DNA from: Paraburkholderia fungorum
Lineage (GTDB): Bacteria > Pseudomonadota > Gammaproteobacteria > Burkholderiales > Burkholderiaceae
Reading direction: 5' to 3'
NCBI RefSeq assembly: GCF_902833645.1
Contig: NZ_CADFGE010000020.1
Span: 1 to 64,000 of the forward strand
Length of the DNA stretch: 64,000 nucleotides
Position numbers and translations under genes: made by a program. Positions 62,219-64,000 of this stretch are shown in pieces; within the stretch, counting starts at the first letter, position 1, and every line of letters begins with the position of its first letter. A model generated the notes under the pieces. It did not search any database and was not told where the DNA came from. It worked only from the letters and a program-made list of their open reading frames with translations.

Positions 62219-62716
62219 CTAAATCGCGATGGGTCTTCAATGCCTCGGCATAAGCCGGCGCCTCGATATCGATCGTCCCCCACATCGCATGCTTAACGGA
62301 GCTGTCGTTCAACGATTTTGGGCCGACGACCGCCTGATTCATACGGTCCTCGCCATCACTCAATCGGCGATCGCCTCCCGCGCCAAACGCGCCGCCCAAG
62401 ACGGGGTCCTCAAACCAAACATCGGGTTTGTCGACCCAAGACGCTTCGCCGTTGAACGGTTGCCGACGCCGCTGACGTAGAAGCTATAAATTCCTTTGCC
62501 CGGGGCATTCATCGAAGCGTCGAACAATCTTGCGACATTGCTCCATCGTTGTCCTGCCGCGTCAGCGTCCCGGTTGTTTCCAGTCCCGTCAAAGAAGAAC
62601 GCGAGGTGAACCATGTCGGAACAATCTTGTTTCGCCGCTGGAGGCGTTTTTGGAACGTCACGCGTCGTGGCCGCTATGGTCTGCATCAACGAAGGCGGTT
62701 GGGGAAGCGAACTCAC
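62205..62716 (-). pseudogene. DUF2235 (T6SS Tle1-like lipase) fragment with frameshift
   Basis: Residues from GTG at 62716 give an N-terminal DUF2235 block (DMVHLAFFFDGTGNNRDADA, WSNVARLFDA, GIYSFYVSGVG). A single-base loss near 62460 then shifts the frame; in the other frame the protein continues (PFNGEASWVDKPDVWFEDP, LGGAFGAGGDRRLSDGEDRM, HAMWGTIDIEAPAYAEALKT) to a stop at 62205. The nucleophile motif (GFSRG type) of the family is not in the remaining part. The start overlaps the stop of the DUF3304 gene (GTGA). Not functional as a lipase. Confidence 0.8.
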
Positions 62717-63165
62717 TGCTTCTTTCCCTCCGGCTCCGGTCGTTCGTCAACATATTCCTTGGATGCCTCAGCAATTGCCGTTGCGTTCGGGTACACATGA
62801 ACGGTGAGGACTTTGGAGTCGCCCGGCAATTCCTGTAGCACGGCAGTCGCGTGAATTCTTTCGCCCAATCTTGGAGCGCCTTGCCGGCCTCCCAGCGAAT
62901 ATTCGATTGATATCGGGCCCGGTTTGACTTTCACACAGCAAACAATTTTTCCGCCGGCGTTGCCCGGTTCATACGCCATGAACGCACCGCCTGCGTATTG
63001 ACCGTTGACGGCAACATCGTAAATCGCACGAGGCCAGTAGTTGTAAACGGCGACATCGAGATTCATGGGCCTTTCCAGGCAGGCAGTGAGTGGCAATACG
63101 GACAATAACCCGACAATCAGGCGGCGGATCATGGAGTTGACCGCTGCTTCAGTTTTGGACTTCAT
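62713..63165 (-). CDS. DUF3304-type lipoprotein (putative T6SS lipase immunity)
   Basis: The 150-residue protein has a lipoprotein signal (LIVGLLSVLPLTAC; Cys near 29) and a domain with DVAVYNYWPRAIYDVAVNGQ, GNAGGKIVCCVKVKPGPISI. DUF3304 proteins are paired with DUF2235 lipases of type VI secretion and probably guard the periplasm. Two starts (63165 or 63132) fit. It is intact and overlaps by 4 bases the end of an upstream reading frame (ATGA). Confidence 0.8.
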   Translation of the reverse strand: MKSKTEAAVNSMIRRLIVGLLSVLPLTACLERPMNLDVAVYNYWPRAIYDVAVNGQYAGGAFMAYEPGNAGGKIVCCVKVKPGPISIEYSLGGRQGAPRLGERIHATAVLQELPGDSKVLTVHVYPNATAIAEASKEYVDERPEPEGKKQ

Positions 63166-63410
63166 TCTTGTTGTCTCTGGTGTTTCGCTCGACTTGAATG
63201 GTAAGCAGATCGCGAATGCCCGACATCAACCGTCGGGACATTCCGCGGAAAGTTCTTCATGAGATCGTCAAAAGTCAAGACCTTCGACTTCACCTGTTCG
63301 AGCAAAGCGGCGACTTCCGGCAAGGCGTTGAACGAATCCACGTAAGCAAGTGCGATACGGCAATAATTGACGAGATCGCCGGCACCTTACAGTCTATATT
63401 GCCGTGCATT
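63162..63410 (-). pseudogene. Damaged small gene upstream of the DUF3304 gene
   Basis: The frame ending at 63162 gives a coherent 74-residue stretch (DLVNYCRIALAYVDSFNALP, LLEQVKSKVLTFDDLMKNFP, ending KHQRQQE) after a TAA at 63387-63389. An ATG at 63410 in another frame (MHGNIDCK) could be its start if one base were restored near 63387. It overlaps the DUF3304 start, so it was probably the preceding gene of the effector operon. Function not recognised. Confidence 0.5.
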
Positions 63411-63519
63411 CAAAATCTGCGAGCGTAAAAATGCGTACTGCGCCGAATCTGATAGCCGACGACTTCCACGGCAATGACGATGCTTCGCTGAGGCTGCTAC
63501 CGCGCGAGCGCAGGCTCAG

Positions 63520-63660
63520 CTAGCCGTGCTTCAATACACTTTCTTCACTCGGCTGGATGTCAGCGAAATACTCTTCGACTTCAGCGTCGTGCTTTGCCAA
63601 ATAAATCGTCATGCCACGAGAAATTACATCCGCCAATAGAGGAGACCCATCGCCTTGTTG
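63520..63660 (-). pseudogene. Gene remnant
   Basis: A 46-residue stretch (SPLLADVISRGMTIYLAKHD, EYFADIQPSEESVLKHG) ends at TAG 63520-63522. A neighbouring frame upstream (NAVRESTNPADYPAIQLA) could be its continuation after another shift. Probable remnant of a T6SS-associated gene. Confidence 0.35.
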
Positions 63661-63711
63661 CTAACTGAATGGCGGGGTAGTCCGCGGGGTTAGTAGACTC
63701 GCGAACAGCAT

Positions 63712-64000
63712 TTAGTGCATATCAACTTTCGTCACAGGCGCTTCATTGACCCCGTCGAAAATCTTATTCGAAAAGCTTTTGTATCTTGAAGCTTGGCATT
63801 GCTGATCGAAAATTATCTTCCCATTTTTCGATACATAGACCTCGCCCGGCGAGATCGAGGACACGACATAAGTGTACGGCTCCTTCGAGAACTTCAAATG
63901 CAGGCCGCGAATGCTTCCTTCGGAGACGTCGGTGATCTTGATCGTCTTGGACGGCGAGGTATTTTCAGAAGGGAATGCGAAAGCATCGTCCTTGCTACCG
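63712..64000 (-). CDS. Partial hypothetical protein running off the window
   Basis: A frame open to the window edge ends at TAA 63712-63714. It gives at least 96 residues: SPSKTIKITDVSEGSIRGLH, SSISPGEVYVSKNGKIIFDQ, IFDGVNEAPVTKVDMH. No recognised family. It precedes the remnant genes on the same strand, so it may belong to the same type VI secretion island. Confidence 0.5.
   Translation of the reverse strand, partial: GSKDDAFAFPSENTSPSKTIKITDVSEGSIRGLHLKFSKEPYTYVVSSISPGEVYVSKNGKIIFDQQCQASRYKSFSNKIFDGVNEAPVTKVDMH

Noticed and set aside
1..64000. CRISPR arrays, tRNA or rRNA genes, IS transposases
   Set aside because: I looked for repeat-spacer patterns, tRNA-like cloverleaf words and transposase motifs and recognised none; a dedicated search program would be decisive.

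Overview
The window reads as chromosome of a Burkholderia/Paraburkholderia-type betaproteobacterium. Base composition is GC-rich, with strong G/C at third codon positions. It carries several LysR regulators, DUF4148- and DUF4142-type periplasmic proteins, a double-length UvrA and livFGMH- and yej-type transporters. I saw no rRNA, tRNA, CRISPR array, transposase or integrase.

Region by region. 0.2-3.1 kb: a two-component system (OmpR-type regulator, then histidine kinase), followed by a second regulator whose receiver domain has lost its phosphorylation residues. 3.4-25 kb: apart from a small DUF4148-like gene at the edge, a same-strand block that looks like one uptake and processing system. 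It holds tonB, exbB, two exbD, a periplasmic TPR protein, an XRE-cupin regulator with a 19-bp palindromic operator, a TonB-dependent receptor, a Yej-type peptide ABC importer, tldD, tldE, two GNAT acetyltransferases and an RND pump. 25.8-31.7 kb: a tandem UvrA with a LexA box upstream. 32-39 kb: a catabolic cassette (double racemase, MHS transporter, class III CoA-transferase, AidB-like acyl-CoA dehydrogenase) divergent from a LysR gene. 39.7-54 kb: ordinary accessory genes (small SSB, LysR/SDR pair, frameshifted aldo/keto reductase, TPR-glycosyltransferase, DUF4142, CheV, R. etli-type asparaginase, LysR/EamA pair, flavin oxidoreductase, MFS exporter). 54-61.8 kb: two small unknown genes, a maleate-isomerase/EutA-like protein coupled to D-amino acid dehydrogenase, and a divergent branched-chain-type ABC operon in which LivM and LivG are fused. 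61.8-64 kb: a decayed type VI secretion effector/immunity locus (PAAR and DUF2235 fragments, intact DUF3304 lipoprotein).

Two near-complete copies and one half copy of a long palindromic repeat lie at 39.0-39.7, 47.1-47.8 and 0.1-0.2 kb. The two full copies carry their ~150-bp asymmetric core in opposite orientations.

The most interesting part is the 3.8-25 kb block. A substrate could cross the outer membrane through the TonB receptor (energised by its own TonB-ExbBD), cross the inner membrane through YejABEF, be cut by TldD/TldE and then be acetylated or exported. The gene order and overlaps are seen directly. The substrate (a modified peptide, a microcin C-like compound or a peptide siderophore) is inference.
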